The notes under the pieces are model-generated. The model did not search any database. It saw nothing but the letters and a program-made list of their open reading frames with translations, and was not told the origin of the DNA. Positions 1 through 9,116 of a DNA stretch of 64,000 bases are shown here, one piece after another. The position numbers and the translations under genes were made by a program. The stretch is from JAEUKA01 sp044228505 (GTDB taxonomy: Bacteria; Myxococcota_A; Polyangia; Palsa-1104; JAEUJZ01), in contig JBGAUT010000031.1 in the NCBI GenBank assembly GCA_044228505.1, forward strand, positions 7,590-71,589. The letters are read 5' to 3'. Every line of letters begins with the position of its first letter. The first letter of the stretch is position 1.

Positions 1-3000
1 CCGGCCGCCAAACCGGCTGCCAAACCGGTCGCCAAACTGGCCGCGCCCACCGAGCCGACGGCGGCCAAGACCGCAGACGCCGCAATGGTCAAACCGATTG
101 AGGAGGTCGCAGCCAAAGCGTCCGATTCGGTGGCCGCCAAAACCCCGGAGCCAGCGGCCAAAAAGGCTGCGCTACCCGTAGAAGCCGAGCCTGCCCACAC
201 TCCGACCGCTAAGCACAACGCTACTGTTGCTCAGAAAACCGCAGGCAAACGACCCGGCACGGCTACGGACCCCGCAGGAGCGGCCGGCAAACACCCCACC
301 ACCGCGTTACCTGCCAAGCACGTAGCGGGCAAGCCGCCAGCGGGAAAGCACGTTCCTCCTGCGGCAGCCACTCCTGGGTCGGAGACGCCGCCGGATGCAC
401 CTGTCGCCGCCAAGCCAGTAGCTGGTCCGGACGCATCGGCCAAGCCAGCAGCCACGGCCGCAAAAGAAGCAGTTCCTCCGGCCGCGAAAATGGCACCGAC
501 GGCTGCAGCTCCTCCGGCCGCGAAAATGGCACCGACGGCTGCGGCTCCTCCGGCCGCGAAAATGGCACCGACGGCTGCGGCTCCTCCGGCCAAGCCCACT
601 GCGCCAGAGCCCACCGTTGCCAAAGCAGTCCCCCAGCCACCGCCGCCGGCCAAAACGACCGCGCCACCGGCACCCGCCAAGGAACCGGTCACTGCCAGCA
701 CGGTCGCACCGCAGTCCGCTACGCCTCCCGTGGTAACGACGGCACCACCGGCTGTGACCGCCCCAGTTGCTCCACCTGCTCGATTGGAAAATCGAGTCCT
801 GACGGCTGACAACCCACCCTTTGTGAACCTGGAACAGGGCCGCCGGGCACTGCTCGCGGGTCGCAACTACGAGGCCGCACTGTTCCTGGGACGAGCCTAC
901 GAGCAAGGCGTTGGTGAGCCACTGGCCATGGAATGGCTCGGGGACGCCATGCGCCGGGTCCGCTCGCTAGAGAGTGCTCTGGTCGATCAGCAAGCGGATC
1001 TCAAGCTGGCACGGTTTTTCCCAAGTGGACAGCGGATCGTGACGCTGAGTTGGTTTGGTTCACTGTCGCTGTGGGATGGCGGGACCGGTCGGCGGATCCC
1101 TCAACCTGCGGTGCCCAGTCAGCCGATTGTCGATGCCTTCCTCAGCCCTGATGGTCAGCGCTTCTATTCGATCGACAACCGCAACCAGGTGCAGATCTGG
1201 GAGCCCGAGCGAGGCACACTCATTGCCAGTCTGAGTGCCGTCGACGTCAGCGTAGTGCGGCTGAGCGGCGATGGTCGTCGTCTGCTCACCGTCAGTCGAG
1301 GAGACAGCCCAAGCGACCTGATTCAACTGTGGGACATGAGCACCGGCAAGCTGCTCGGAGAGCTGCGCGGCCCCGACGCCGAAGGCACCACCGACGTTCG
1401 CTTTGCCCCCGGCGGTCGCTATGTGCTGATCGAACGAACCGAGGCCATCCACAAAATCCGCGTCTGGGACACTGTTGAAGGTCGGCTAAAGCTCGTCGAA
1501 GAGGGCCAAAAGTCACAGTTTTCGTCAGATGGCCGTCGCATCGCGGTCTTCGGCAGCGGCAGCCGTCCCCAGCTTTTTGACCTGACTACCGGCAAAAACT
1601 ACGCCCAGCTCCGCTATCAACAGACCTCGATCATCGAGGCCCAATTTACGCCTGATGGACGTCGCGCCCTGAGCCTGCACCGCGTGGATAGCGACGGCGA
1701 TTCGGGCCTTACTTCGGCGTGCTTGTGGAACGTAAACGAGGGCTCGTTTGTATCGGTGCTCAGCGAAAAACAGGGCAGCATCAAACGGCTCGTGCAGAGC
1801 CCGGACGGCAGGCTCGTGGTCAGCTTGACCGACGGCGGCACCGTGTCGCTGTGGGACACCGAGAGCGGACGCAAGATCGCGATGCTCGATGATGATGATG
1901 AAAACGAGGACAGCAAGACCAAGATCACCTGGAGCATCAGCGGTCGTCACGTCCTCGTCCAAAACCCCAGCAGCCTCGGGCTGTTCGACTCGCAGAGCGG
2001 TCGACAGGTGCAACTGGGAGGCAACCTCGGCACGCTCCAGGATGCGTCGTTTAGCCCAAGTGGTCTGTACTTGGCGACGGTGAGCACCAACGGCACCGTC
2101 CGCTTCTGGGTCTCGGCGACCGGCCAGCAGGTAGGCGTCATCAACCAAGGCAGCGCGCAGGTTCTCGACGGACAGTGGAGCCCAGAGAGCGCCTACTTTG
2201 GCATCCTGGACAAAAAGCACCAGATCTCGGTGTGGGAGGTCGCTAGCTCGCGGCAGCGCTTCGCCATGAATGCATCCCCGCTGGTGACCAGCATCGGCTT
2301 CGGCAGCGACGTACGCTATCTGTCCTATGCCGACAGCCAGCAGCGCATCGGGATCCACAAAGTCGACCCTGGCCCCGCAAGCACCTCCTCACGGAGCCTG
2401 AGCGAAGCCGCGAGCGGCCACACCGTCATCCCACTGGTGATGCAACGCGCCCTCGAGGCTCAATTTAGTGCCGACGGACAGAGGCTGCTGGTCCGCGACG
2501 CTGGCCACAACCTGCTGTCGTGGGACGTCAAGACCGGCAAGCAGCTCGTCCACATCCAGGGCCAGAGCGAGGGCATCGAGGGCGGTTCGTTTAGCCCCGA
2601 CGGTCGTTATCTGATCATGGTTCACACGGACGGCAAAACCCGGCTGCACGATACCATCAGCGGCAAACCTCTCGCGGAGCTACCCAGCGGCACGATTTCC
2701 TACAGCCCGGTCGGTCAGCGCGTCGCAATCGGCGACAAACGGGGCCGCGTCACGGTGTGGGATCTCGTCCACGGTCGAATGCTGGGACAGAGCACGGGAC
2801 TTGGGGCCGAGCTCCGCAGCGTGCGCTGGCTGCCCGATGGCAAGCGGATCGCGGTGGTCAGCGACCTTCCGGTGGTCCGGGTGTTTGACGCAGCGAGTGG
2901 GCGAACTCTCAGTGAGCAGCGTCGACTCCCCGCAAGCGCCGCAGAGGTCGCCGTCACTCCCGATGCACGATTCGCCGCGGTGGCGGTACCGGGTAACGCC

Positions 3001-3762
3001 AAAGCCCCTGGCAACGTCAAGCTGTATCCCTTTGATGGTTCGGCTCCGATCGCGGTGCAGGCCAGCAAGACCACGACGCCGCCGATCGTGTTCGAGTTTA
3101 GTCACGACGGAAAGTTGATGCTCATCGAAGCGCAGGGGAAGAGCCGCTGGCTGCGTCCGCTGCCGACCGGCGATGCAGTGTTCGAGCAGCTCGGTGGCGT
3201 GTTTGCGTGGAATGACGACAGTCACCGCATCTTCAGCGCCCAGTCCGAGCTAGCACCGGTGGTCCTTGACTCTGCGACCGGTAAAAAAGTGTGGGAGCTG
3301 CCGGTGGCGATGCAGGACTTCCAAAAGGTGCAGTTCGGGCCCGGAGGCAAGCATCTACTGTCGGTCCACAATGATGACTCGGTTCGGATCTGGGAAACCA
3401 GCAGCGGTCGCCTGGTGATGTCGCTGGCCAAGCCGCAGAGCCCGCTCCGCGATGCGCGGCTCAGCCCTGATGGCAAGCGCCTATTTACCACCCACGAAGA
3501 CGACGCCATCCGTCAGTGGCACATCGAAACCGGCAAGCTGGTCGCCGAGCTAAAGGGTCTGGCCGCCGCCAAGATTCTCATCAGTCCCGATGGCAAGACC
3601 CTGTTTTCAAGCGATGAGCAAGGTCGCCACATCCTGTGGGACATCCGCGCTGAGCAGAGAATGTCCACGGAGGTCGCCAAGTGGCTCCGCTGTTACGTTC
3701 CCTTCCAACTCGATGGACTCAAGCTCATCCCGAGCCCGACCAGCTCAGGTGAGTGCCAGTAG
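1..3762 (+). CDS. Large WD40-repeat protein with Ala/Pro/Lys-rich linker (5' end outside window)
   Basis: The reading frame is open from base 1, so the gene begins upstream and the first in-frame ATG (85) is not its start. The visible 1253 residues begin with about 260 residues of low-complexity Ala/Pro/Lys/Thr linker. A short TPR-like helical stretch follows (around RRALLAGRNYEAALFLGRAY), then about 900 residues of WD40-type repeats with recurrent SPDG/xPDGRR turns and LWD or VWD strand ends. Such repeats form beta-propellers used as protein-binding scaffolds. In Myxococcota this layout (linker, TPR, propellers) often follows an N-terminal Ser/Thr kinase domain, but that part is not in the window, so a kinase is only a possibility. 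The next gene lies 66 bp downstream on the same strand. Confidence 0.85.
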   Translation, partial: PAAKPAAKPVAKLAAPTEPTAAKTADAAMVKPIEEVAAKASDSVAAKTPEPAAKKAALPVEAEPAHTPTAKHNATVAQKTAGKRPGTATDPAGAAGKHPTTALPAKHVAGKPPAGKHVPPAAATPGSETPPDAPVAAKPVAGPDASAKPAATAAKEAVPPAAKMAPTAAAPPAAKMAPTAAAPPAAKMAPTAAAPPAKPTAPEPTVAKAVPQPPPPAKTTAPPAPAKEPVTASTVAPQSATPPVVTTAPPAVTAPVAPPARLENRVLTADNPPFVNLEQGRRALLAGRNYEAALFLGRAYEQGVGEPLAMEWLGDAMRRVRSLESALVDQQADLKLARFFPSGQRIVTLSWFGSLSLWDGGTGRRIPQPAVPSQPIVDAFLSPDGQRFYSIDNRNQVQIWEPERGTLIASLSAVDVSVVRLSGDGRRLLTVSRGDSPSDLIQLWDMSTGKLLGELRGPDAEGTTDVRFAPGGRYVLIERTEAIHKIRVWDTVEGRLKLVEEGQKSQFSSDGRRIAVFGSGSRPQLFDLTTGKNYAQLRYQQTSIIEAQFTPDGRRALSLHRVDSDGDSGLTSACLWNVNEGSFVSVLSEKQGSIKRLVQSPDGRLVVSLTDGGTVSLWDTESGRKIAMLDDDDENEDSKTKITWSISGRHVLVQNPSSLGLFDSQSGRQVQLGGNLGTLQDASFSPSGLYLATVSTNGTVRFWVSATGQQVGVINQGSAQVLDGQWSPESAYFGILDKKHQISVWEVASSRQRFAMNASPLVTSIGFGSDVRYLSYADSQQRIGIHKVDPGPASTSSRSLSEAASGHTVIPLVMQRALEAQFSADGQRLLVRDAGHNLLSWDVKTGKQLVHIQGQSEGIEGGSFSPDGRYLIMVHTDGKTRLHDTISGKPLAELPSGTISYSPVGQRVAIGDKRGRVTVWDLVHGRMLGQSTGLGAELRSVRWLPDGKRIAVVSDLPVVRVFDAASGRTLSEQRRLPASAAEVAVTPDARFAAVAVPGNAKAPGNVKLYPFDGSAPIAVQASKTTTPPIVFEFSHDGKLMLIEAQGKSRWLRPLPTGDAVFEQLGGVFAWNDDSHRIFSAQSELAPVVLDSATGKKVWELPVAMQDFQKVQFGPGGKHLLSVHNDDSVRIWETSSGRLVMSLAKPQSPLRDARLSPDGKRLFTTHEDDAIRQWHIETGKLVAELKGLAAAKILISPDGKTLFSSDEQGRHILWDIRAEQRMSTEVAKWLRCYVPFQLDGLKLIPSPTSSGECQ
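475..582 (+). repeat. Three tandem 36-bp repeats in the linker of the WD40 gene
   Basis: Three head-to-tail 36-bp units start at 475, 511 and 547. Each encodes the 12-residue unit PPAAKMAPTAAA. They differ at a single visible base (gcagct against gcggct), so the expansion is recent. The unit length is a multiple of three, so copy-number change would lengthen or shorten the linker without a frameshift. Confidence 0.95.
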
Positions 3763-3828
3763 CGACGATTCTTGCTCGCCGCAGCGATTCCCACGCGAGC
3801 GGCGATGCGAAGCTGATATGAATGACCC

Positions 3829-4842
3829 ATGACGCTTTCTGCGGTCCCTCCTTCCACTGCGCGCAGCGGTGATTCCTATTCCTTTGGTCGATGGAAGCAG
3901 CCGATTCCCACTCCCAACATTGTTTCACCGGGACTGTTTGGGAGCTGGCGATTAAAGGAGTGGCACTACATGAGTGTCGCCACCCCGCGCTGGTTCGTCG
4001 CGTTCGCATTTGTAAACCTCGGCTACGCGGGCAAAGTGTTTGCATACCTTGTCGATCGCGAGCGCCCCGCCGAAAAAAGGGAGTACACCCGACTGCATCC
4101 GTTTGCGATCGGGCTGTCCTTTGCAGAAAGCTCGGTTCGCGGTGAAACCACCTGGAAAGACGGTGCCAATACCCTGCGAGTCCGTTACCAAAACGGCTGG
4201 CAGGTTCACGTAGATCTCGATCTGGGCTCAGCGCGCTTGGTCGGAGAATTCAGCGTCGAGGACGCCGAGGCGCTGGCGCTTTTGTACAGACTCCCAAGCG
4301 GACTCCCTGCCTATACCCACAAAGCCTCTGGACTGCGCGCAAGCGGACGACTCAGCATGGGCAATGCAAACATCGATCTCAGCGAAGGAGTCGCCAGCAT
4401 TGACTGGACCCGATCGATTGCGCTCCGCGAAACACGCTGGCTGTGGAGTTCGCTTCAAGGTCGCACCGCGCAAGGGAATCTCATCGGCCTGAACCTGTCC
4501 GCCAAGGTCTATGACGATGATCAGGGAAACTCCCAAGAGAACGCGCTGTGGCTGGATGGGAAGGTCCATGCTCTCGACGGTGTGGTGTTCGATCTACCCA
4601 AAAATCCACGCACCGAGCCCTGGCGGATCCGCAGCAAAAACGACGGCGTACGCGAAGTGGATCTGATCTTCACTCCCTACGGAACCCGCGAAGAACAGGT
4701 CAACTTCGGAATCATCCGCAGCAGCTTCATCCAGCCCTATGGGGGCTACCAAGGAACGCTCGGTACGAAGGAATTGGGAGTCTCGCCAATCTCGGTAGAC
4801 GGACTGTTCGGCGTCGTCGAAACCCACCACTGCATCTGGTAA
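3829..4842 (+). CDS. DUF2804 family protein
   Basis: 337 residues resembling the DUF2804 family, whose function is unknown. The N-terminus carries the family-type stretch GRW...RLKEWHYMS followed by VNLGYAGKVFAYLVDRE. The C-terminus has the characteristic DLIFTPYGTREEQ and a GGYQGTL motif followed by a short tail ending in HHCIW. Length and both end motifs fit an intact gene. Family members look like large beta-sandwich proteins, possibly acting on lipids or glycolipids, but this is not established. The start at 3829 has no clear Shine-Dalgarno sequence. It is kept because the conserved GRW motif lies before the next in-frame ATG. Confidence 0.8.
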   Translation: MTLSAVPPSTARSGDSYSFGRWKQPIPTPNIVSPGLFGSWRLKEWHYMSVATPRWFVAFAFVNLGYAGKVFAYLVDRERPAEKREYTRLHPFAIGLSFAESSVRGETTWKDGANTLRVRYQNGWQVHVDLDLGSARLVGEFSVEDAEALALLYRLPSGLPAYTHKASGLRASGRLSMGNANIDLSEGVASIDWTRSIALRETRWLWSSLQGRTAQGNLIGLNLSAKVYDDDQGNSQENALWLDGKVHALDGVVFDLPKNPRTEPWRIRSKNDGVREVDLIFTPYGTREEQVNFGIIRSSFIQPYGGYQGTLGTKELGVSPISVDGLFGVVETHHCIW

Positions 4843-4911
4843 TTCCTGCTTGGCGGAACCTGTGCGATTCCCTGCTCTCATCACGAATGGCTGATGGTAG
4901 ATTGCGCCGCC

Positions 4912-5874
4912 ATGTCTCAACCCACCGCGCAGCTCGAAGCGCACCGCACCGCGCTCACCGGACACTGTTATCGCATGCTCGGATCGCTCACGGATGCGGA
5001 AGATGCGGTGCAAGAGACGATGACCAGAGCCTGGCGCGGCCTTGATCGATTCGATGAACGAGCGTCCCTACGAACCTGGCTCTATCGCATCGCCACCAAT
5101 GTCTGTCTGGATGCCCGCAGCGAACGGACCCAGCGGCATCGGCCGATGTCCGAAGGCTCTGTCGGGACGGTCACAGACACGCTCATCGAACGCCCTGGCT
5201 CGTACTTTATTGAACCGATTCCCGATGAGCTGGCGATTCCGAGCGATGCAAGCCCTGTGGAAGCGGTGATGTGGAAACAGAGCATTCGCCTGGCCTTTGT
5301 GGCCGCGCTCCAGCTCCTACCACCGAAACAAAGAGCGGCGCTACTGCTCACCGAAGTGCTGGGCTTTTCCGTGGCCGAGGTTGCCTCCTGCTTGGACAGC
5401 TCGGTGCCCGCCATCAATAGTGCCCTTCAGCGAGCCCGCGCTACGCTGGCCAGCACGCCGCACGCCGACCCGCCAGAGCCGCTTTCCGCTGCGCAGCAAA
5501 CACTCCTCGATCGCTATGTCGAGGCCTTTCATCGCTACGATGCCGATGCGCTCGCTGCGCTGCTGCGCGAGGATGCGACCTTTTCGATGCCTCCTTATAC
5601 GCTGTGGCTGCGTGGTCCCGATTCGGTGCGCAGTTGGCTGCTCGGGCGAGGCATCGGTTGTCGCGGCTCACGCTTGATTCCTACGGCCGCGTGCGGTTCA
5701 CCGGCGTTTGCGCAGTATCGACTTCGTCCACAAGGCGGTTACATCGCCTGGTCGCTGGCAGTGCTCACACTCGATGGCGAGCACATCGTCGATTGGTGTT
5801 CCTTCCTAGACACCGCCACGTTGTTTCCTCGCTTCGGCCTGCAAGAAGAGCTTCCCGCTCAGTACTTTTCCTAA
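4912..5874 (+). CDS. ECF-type RNA polymerase sigma factor with C-terminal SnoaL-like domain
   Basis: 320 residues. Sigma region 2 covers roughly residues 10-85 (CYRMLGSLTDAEDAVQETM, then LRTWLYRIATNVCLD). Region 4 is near residues 130-180 (LPPKQRAALLLTEVLGFSVAEVA and the recognition helix SSVPAINSALQRARATL). The last 120 residues form a SnoaL/NTF2-like domain (HRYDADALAALLREDATFSMPP, then GEHIVDWCSFLD). This matches the SigG-like sigma-70 family (TIGR02960 type), whose C-terminal domain modulates activity instead of a classical anti-sigma factor. An in-frame ATG at 4894 is possible, but the start at 4912 (MSQPTAQLEAH) gives the usual family N-terminus. The VOC gene 112 bp downstream is a plausible target. 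Confidence 0.87.
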   Translation: MSQPTAQLEAHRTALTGHCYRMLGSLTDAEDAVQETMTRAWRGLDRFDERASLRTWLYRIATNVCLDARSERTQRHRPMSEGSVGTVTDTLIERPGSYFIEPIPDELAIPSDASPVEAVMWKQSIRLAFVAALQLLPPKQRAALLLTEVLGFSVAEVASCLDSSVPAINSALQRARATLASTPHADPPEPLSAAQQTLLDRYVEAFHRYDADALAALLREDATFSMPPYTLWLRGPDSVRSWLLGRGIGCRGSRLIPTAACGSPAFAQYRLRPQGGYIAWSLAVLTLDGEHIVDWCSFLDTATLFPRFGLQEELPAQYFS

Positions 5875-5986
5875 GTCACTCCGTCCGCCACAGCGATTCT
5901 TCATTTTTTTTTCGCCCGGACCGATGAGTTCGCACGCGCTCCGCAGTCTATGAACAGTGAACGTCTCAACCAGGAGTCCACCGACC

Positions 5987-6433
5987 ATGACGAAGCCAGC
6001 TCCCCGCCAGATTTTTGTGAACCTGCCTGTGCGAAACCTCAAACAGTCGATGGCGTTTTTCACAGCGCTCGGCTTCACCTTCAACCTCCGCTTCACCAAT
6101 GAGGTAGGGGCCTGCATGATTGTAAGCGACAGCGCCTATGTGATGCTGCTGGAGGAGCCGTTCTTCCAAACCTTCACCCAACGGAAGATTTGCGACACCG
6201 CAACGCACACCGAAGCCCTGCTGTGCATCTCCTGTGACAGCCGCGAAGCGGTCAAGTTGATGGTCGAAACGGCGGTTCAGCACGGTGGCCACAACGCCCA
6301 TCCGTCCAAAGATCACGGCGTCATGTTCGCTTGGAGCTTCTACGATCTCGATGGTCACCACTGGGAGCCCGCCTGGATGGACGCCAGCATGGATGCCGAG
6401 TGCGGTGCCGAACCAGTCTGTTCAACCAGTTAG
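5987..6433 (+). CDS. VOC (glyoxalase/bleomycin-resistance) superfamily protein
   Basis: 148 residues with the vicinal-oxygen-chelate fold: RQIFVNLPVRNLKQSMAFF at the N-terminus and a closing strand FYDLDGHHWEPAWMD, where the Glu and His are the usual metal-site positions. The family resembles lactoylglutathione lyase-like proteins, but the substrate cannot be told. The start at ATG 5987 is preceded by AGGAG at 5972-5976 with 10-base spacing, which is better than the upstream in-frame GTG at 5957. It follows the SigG-like sigma factor on the same strand, and sigma factors of this group often sit next to VOC or DGPF-type genes. Confidence 0.85.
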   Translation: MTKPAPRQIFVNLPVRNLKQSMAFFTALGFTFNLRFTNEVGACMIVSDSAYVMLLEEPFFQTFTQRKICDTATHTEALLCISCDSREAVKLMVETAVQHGGHNAHPSKDHGVMFAWSFYDLDGHHWEPAWMDASMDAECGAEPVCSTS

Positions 6434-6466
6434 AGGATTTTCGGGAAGGACCGACCGAGCTGTCCT

Positions 6467-6895
6467 ATGATGTCGGTCCAGACAGAGATGACTCCCGCCA
6501 AGTCGACCAGTGAACCGCTCGAGAGCTTCCGTCGGATCCGTGGAGAACGACTCGTCGATCGTTTCTATGACGAGTTCCTGAAAGCCGATCCACGCATCGT
6601 GTCCCTGTTCGAGCAGACCGACGCAGCGCATCAAAAAAGGATGCTGCAACACGGGCTCCTGATGATGTTGAGCTTTGCGCTCGGCGACTCGGTCAGCAAG
6701 TTGGCGATCAAGCGGCTCGGCCAGCGACATCATGTGGAGCTGGCGATCCCCGTCGAGCTCTACCACCCCTTTGTGGACAGTCTGATGAAGTCGGTCGCAA
6801 GCCTCGATCCAGAGTGGTCGCCGCGCCTGGACCGTGCCTGGCGCGAGCATCTGTCGATCGGAATCGCCGAGATGAAACGCTACGCCACCAGCTAG
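6467..6895 (+). CDS. Single-domain globin
   Basis: 142 residues of a bacterial haemoglobin-like globin. Visible globin features are the CD-corner Phe in DPRIVSLFEQ, the E-helix QHGLLMMLSFAL, and the F-helix RLGQRHHVELAIPVELYHPF. The last resembles the proximal-His region of Vitreoscilla-type and flavohaemoglobin globin domains. There is no C-terminal FAD/NAD reductase domain, so this is a stand-alone globin likely to bind O2 or NO in the cytoplasm. The last four bases overlap the end of the convergent lipoprotein gene. Confidence 0.8.
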   Translation: MMSVQTEMTPAKSTSEPLESFRRIRGERLVDRFYDEFLKADPRIVSLFEQTDAAHQKRMLQHGLLMMLSFALGDSVSKLAIKRLGQRHHVELAIPVELYHPFVDSLMKSVASLDPEWSPRLDRAWREHLSIGIAEMKRYATS

Positions 6896-7755
6896 CGGCC
6901 GGTAAAGATGTAGACCGCGATCCCCTCGGAAACGTAGCCGTACTTGGTGACCGCATTGTCTCGCTCGGCTTCGCTCGTGGTGTAGAAGTGATCGTCGCCC
7001 GCGCCGTTATACAAGCGATGCAGCGGGGCCGCTCCGCAGCGCGCATCGGGGGAAGCGTAGCCGAGCAGAGTCCCCGCCACCCCGAGCACTTCACACGTTG
7101 CACTGGCCGTCAGGAAGAACTGCCCGCTCGGTTTTTTGCACAGATAAAACGGAAGCAGCCCGGTCGCTTTGCCGCTGTACAGATAGAAGTAGTTGGCCGC
7201 TTCCAGTGAAAACGGCGGCGTGCTCGCGGCAGTCTGGTCGGTGGTGTAGAAGTGGCCTTTGCCAACAGCGCGATGGACGCCGATGCGACAGCCGGCGATC
7301 GCCCCCTCATCACACGCACCGTTGCAGTCGTCGTCGATTGCGTTACACGTCTCAGCCGGGAGCTTGCAGCTCGCCATGCCGTCGGTACAGACCGTCTTGC
7401 CGACCGAATCACAGCTCGTCTTGCAGTCACTGTCCGCCACGCACAGAGACATCGCCTCGCAGCCGTTTTTGACCTTCTTGTCCGAGTCGTAATAGCCCTC
7501 CTGACACGCGGCCACCACGCACTCGCCGCGCTGACAGCCGGCGGTTCCATTCGGAATCACGCAGGTGCGGTCGCACAGTCCGCAGCTTGCCGGATCACTC
7601 TGCAAGTCCACGCACAGACTGCCGCAGCGGGTGAGCGCGCCACAAGACTCCGGCGGAACCGTCTTTTTGTCATCCACCGGATGCGGCACCACCGGCGGAG
7701 TACACGCCGCCCACAGCCCGACAAACCACAGACAGAGGCTCTGCGACCGACTCAT
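6892..7755 (-). CDS. Lipoprotein with MopE-like metal-binding motif and DUF5648 domain
   Basis: 287 residues. A signal peptide ending in a lipobox (LWAAC, Cys18) predicts export and lipid anchoring. A Cys-rich middle contains CNAIDDDCNGACDEG, the MopE-type putative metal-binding motif common in Myxococcota surface proteins. The C-terminal 130 residues are a DUF5648 module with two HFYTT motifs (GKGHFYTTDQ and DDHFYTTSEAE). Its ATG overlaps the stop of the upstream DUF1552 gene (ATGA at 7752-7755), making it the third gene of a DUF1592 > DUF1552 > lipoprotein operon. Function is unknown; surface binding is an inference. Confidence 0.82.
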   Translation of the reverse strand: MSRSQSLCLWFVGLWAACTPPVVPHPVDDKKTVPPESCGALTRCGSLCVDLQSDPASCGLCDRTCVIPNGTAGCQRGECVVAACQEGYYDSDKKVKNGCEAMSLCVADSDCKTSCDSVGKTVCTDGMASCKLPAETCNAIDDDCNGACDEGAIAGCRIGVHRAVGKGHFYTTDQTAASTPPFSLEAANYFYLYSGKATGLLPFYLCKKPSGQFFLTASATCEVLGVAGTLLGYASPDARCGAAPLHRLYNGAGDDHFYTTSEAERDNAVTKYGYVSEGIAVYIFTGR

Positions 7756-9116
7756 ACCAGCATCCCATCCACGGTGCTGCTCGTCTGCGCGCCGCTGTAG
7801 CCAAAGCTGTCAAACGGCAGCCCGAGTGCCCGAAGGACCGTAAGCTGCGCCTTGCACAGGTTACCGCCCGGCTCGCGGGTATGAATGCCCGCCTTCAGCC
7901 GACCACCGCCCCGCCCGGCAATGAGGATCGGGTGCTCTTTTTCGCCGTGCTGCCAGCCTTCGCCGTATTCGCTGGTTCCGTAGATGACAGCGCGGTCGAG
8001 CAGCGTCTTACCCGACGGCTGCGGCACCTTCGCAAACGCATCCAGAAACAGCGCAAACGCCTCCATCTGATACAGCGTGATCTTGCGAATGTCTTCCCAG
8101 CGCCCGTCGTGACAGACCTTGTGCATGTCATCGCCCACCCCTAGGTTCGAAAAGACATGCGTCGTCGCCGGTGAGGTCAGCATGAACGAAAACGCCCGCG
8201 TCAGCCCGCAGTTCACCGCAATCGCGAGCAAGTCCGCCATCGCGGTCGTCTTTTTGTGCAGATCGACGTCATCGCTCGGACGGCCCGGCGTCTTGCACGC
8301 CACTGCGGTCATGCTCAGCCGCCGCTGAATCTCGGAGAGCTGATCGAGATGACTATCCAGTCGCGCCCCATCCCGCGTCCCGAGCCGCCCCCGAAGCTGC
8401 TTGGCATCGGCGAGCACCGCATCGAGCGCCTTGGCCCGCCGCCCAAGCTCCGCCGACTCACCCGGCACCGCAAACAGCAGATCGAATAGCTCGGTTGCGC
8501 TCAGGATCGGCGGGTTTGTCGAGTCCGGCCCGTTGTACGAGATCGCGTTCCAGTGTCCATACTCGTGAAAGCGCGCCCGACTGACGCCCACTTGCAGCGA
8601 ACGAAAGCGCGGCGCGGCTTTGTAAAAGCTCGGATGCTTGGCCACCAGCTGGTCCAGCGAGGGCCGCAGCGCCGTCAGCGTATGCGACGGATGATCAAAA
8701 CCCATGGGCCGGATGCGATCCCCGGTCATCGCCACCATAAAGCCGCGCATGTGACCATCGCTCTGCCCTGGCGGTAGCGGCGGAACCTCGGTCTTGGGCT
8801 CTAGGCCCGTCGCCACACAGACCTTGTGGCGCTCCAGCGGTTTGAGCAGCGGACTGGCCGCATACCCCGCCCCCACCTGCCCCGGCGTCCACAGATCCTG
8901 CTGACCCGAGCTTCCCTGCATCGCACCGTGCTTGCCATTCCACGGCAGACCGTTTGCCCAGTAGAACAGGCCAAAAAACGGCTCCTCACCGGAGCCATCG
9001 GCATACGCACCTTTGGAATCGAGCATCGCTTCGAGCGGCGGCAGCGCCAGCGAGATCGCAACTCCACCGACCGTGCCGCGCAGAAAGCTGCGACGAGACA
9101 ACTGCAAGCGCTTCAT
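7752..9116 (-). CDS. DUF1552 family protein with Tat signal
   Basis: 454 residues. The N-terminus has a twin-arginine signal (SRRSFLRG followed by a hydrophobic stretch), so the folded protein is probably exported. The body matches DUF1552: FYWANGLPWN, a sulfatase-like stretch SDGHMRGFMVAMTG, the FDLLFA helix, and the C-terminal GTSEYGEGWQHGEKEHPILIAGRGGG with metal-ligand-like His and Glu residues. Members resemble DUF1501/alkaline-phosphatase-fold hydrolases, but no reaction is established. ATG overlaps the DUF1592 stop by 4 bases (9113-9116) and the stop overlaps the following lipoprotein start, which points to tight translational coupling. Confidence 0.88.
   Translation of the reverse strand: MKRLQLSRRSFLRGTVGGVAISLALPPLEAMLDSKGAYADGSGEEPFFGLFYWANGLPWNGKHGAMQGSSGQQDLWTPGQVGAGYAASPLLKPLERHKVCVATGLEPKTEVPPLPPGQSDGHMRGFMVAMTGDRIRPMGFDHPSHTLTALRPSLDQLVAKHPSFYKAAPRFRSLQVGVSRARFHEYGHWNAISYNGPDSTNPPILSATELFDLLFAVPGESAELGRRAKALDAVLADAKQLRGRLGTRDGARLDSHLDQLSEIQRRLSMTAVACKTPGRPSDDVDLHKKTTAMADLLAIAVNCGLTRAFSFMLTSPATTHVFSNLGVGDDMHKVCHDGRWEDIRKITLYQMEAFALFLDAFAKVPQPSGKTLLDRAVIYGTSEYGEGWQHGEKEHPILIAGRGGGRLKAGIHTREPGGNLCKAQLTVLRALGLPFDSFGYSGAQTSSTVDGMLV

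Noticed and set aside
231..866. Long minus-strand frames opposite the WD40 linker
   Set aside because: They are the complement of an Ala/Pro/Lys-rich linker with repetitive GC-rich codons; several frames are open at once, there is no ribosome-binding site, and the plus frame continues into clear WD40 repeats.
1525..2358. 277-codon minus-strand frame within the WD40 gene
   Set aside because: Shadow of the plus-strand gene; no domain, no start signal.
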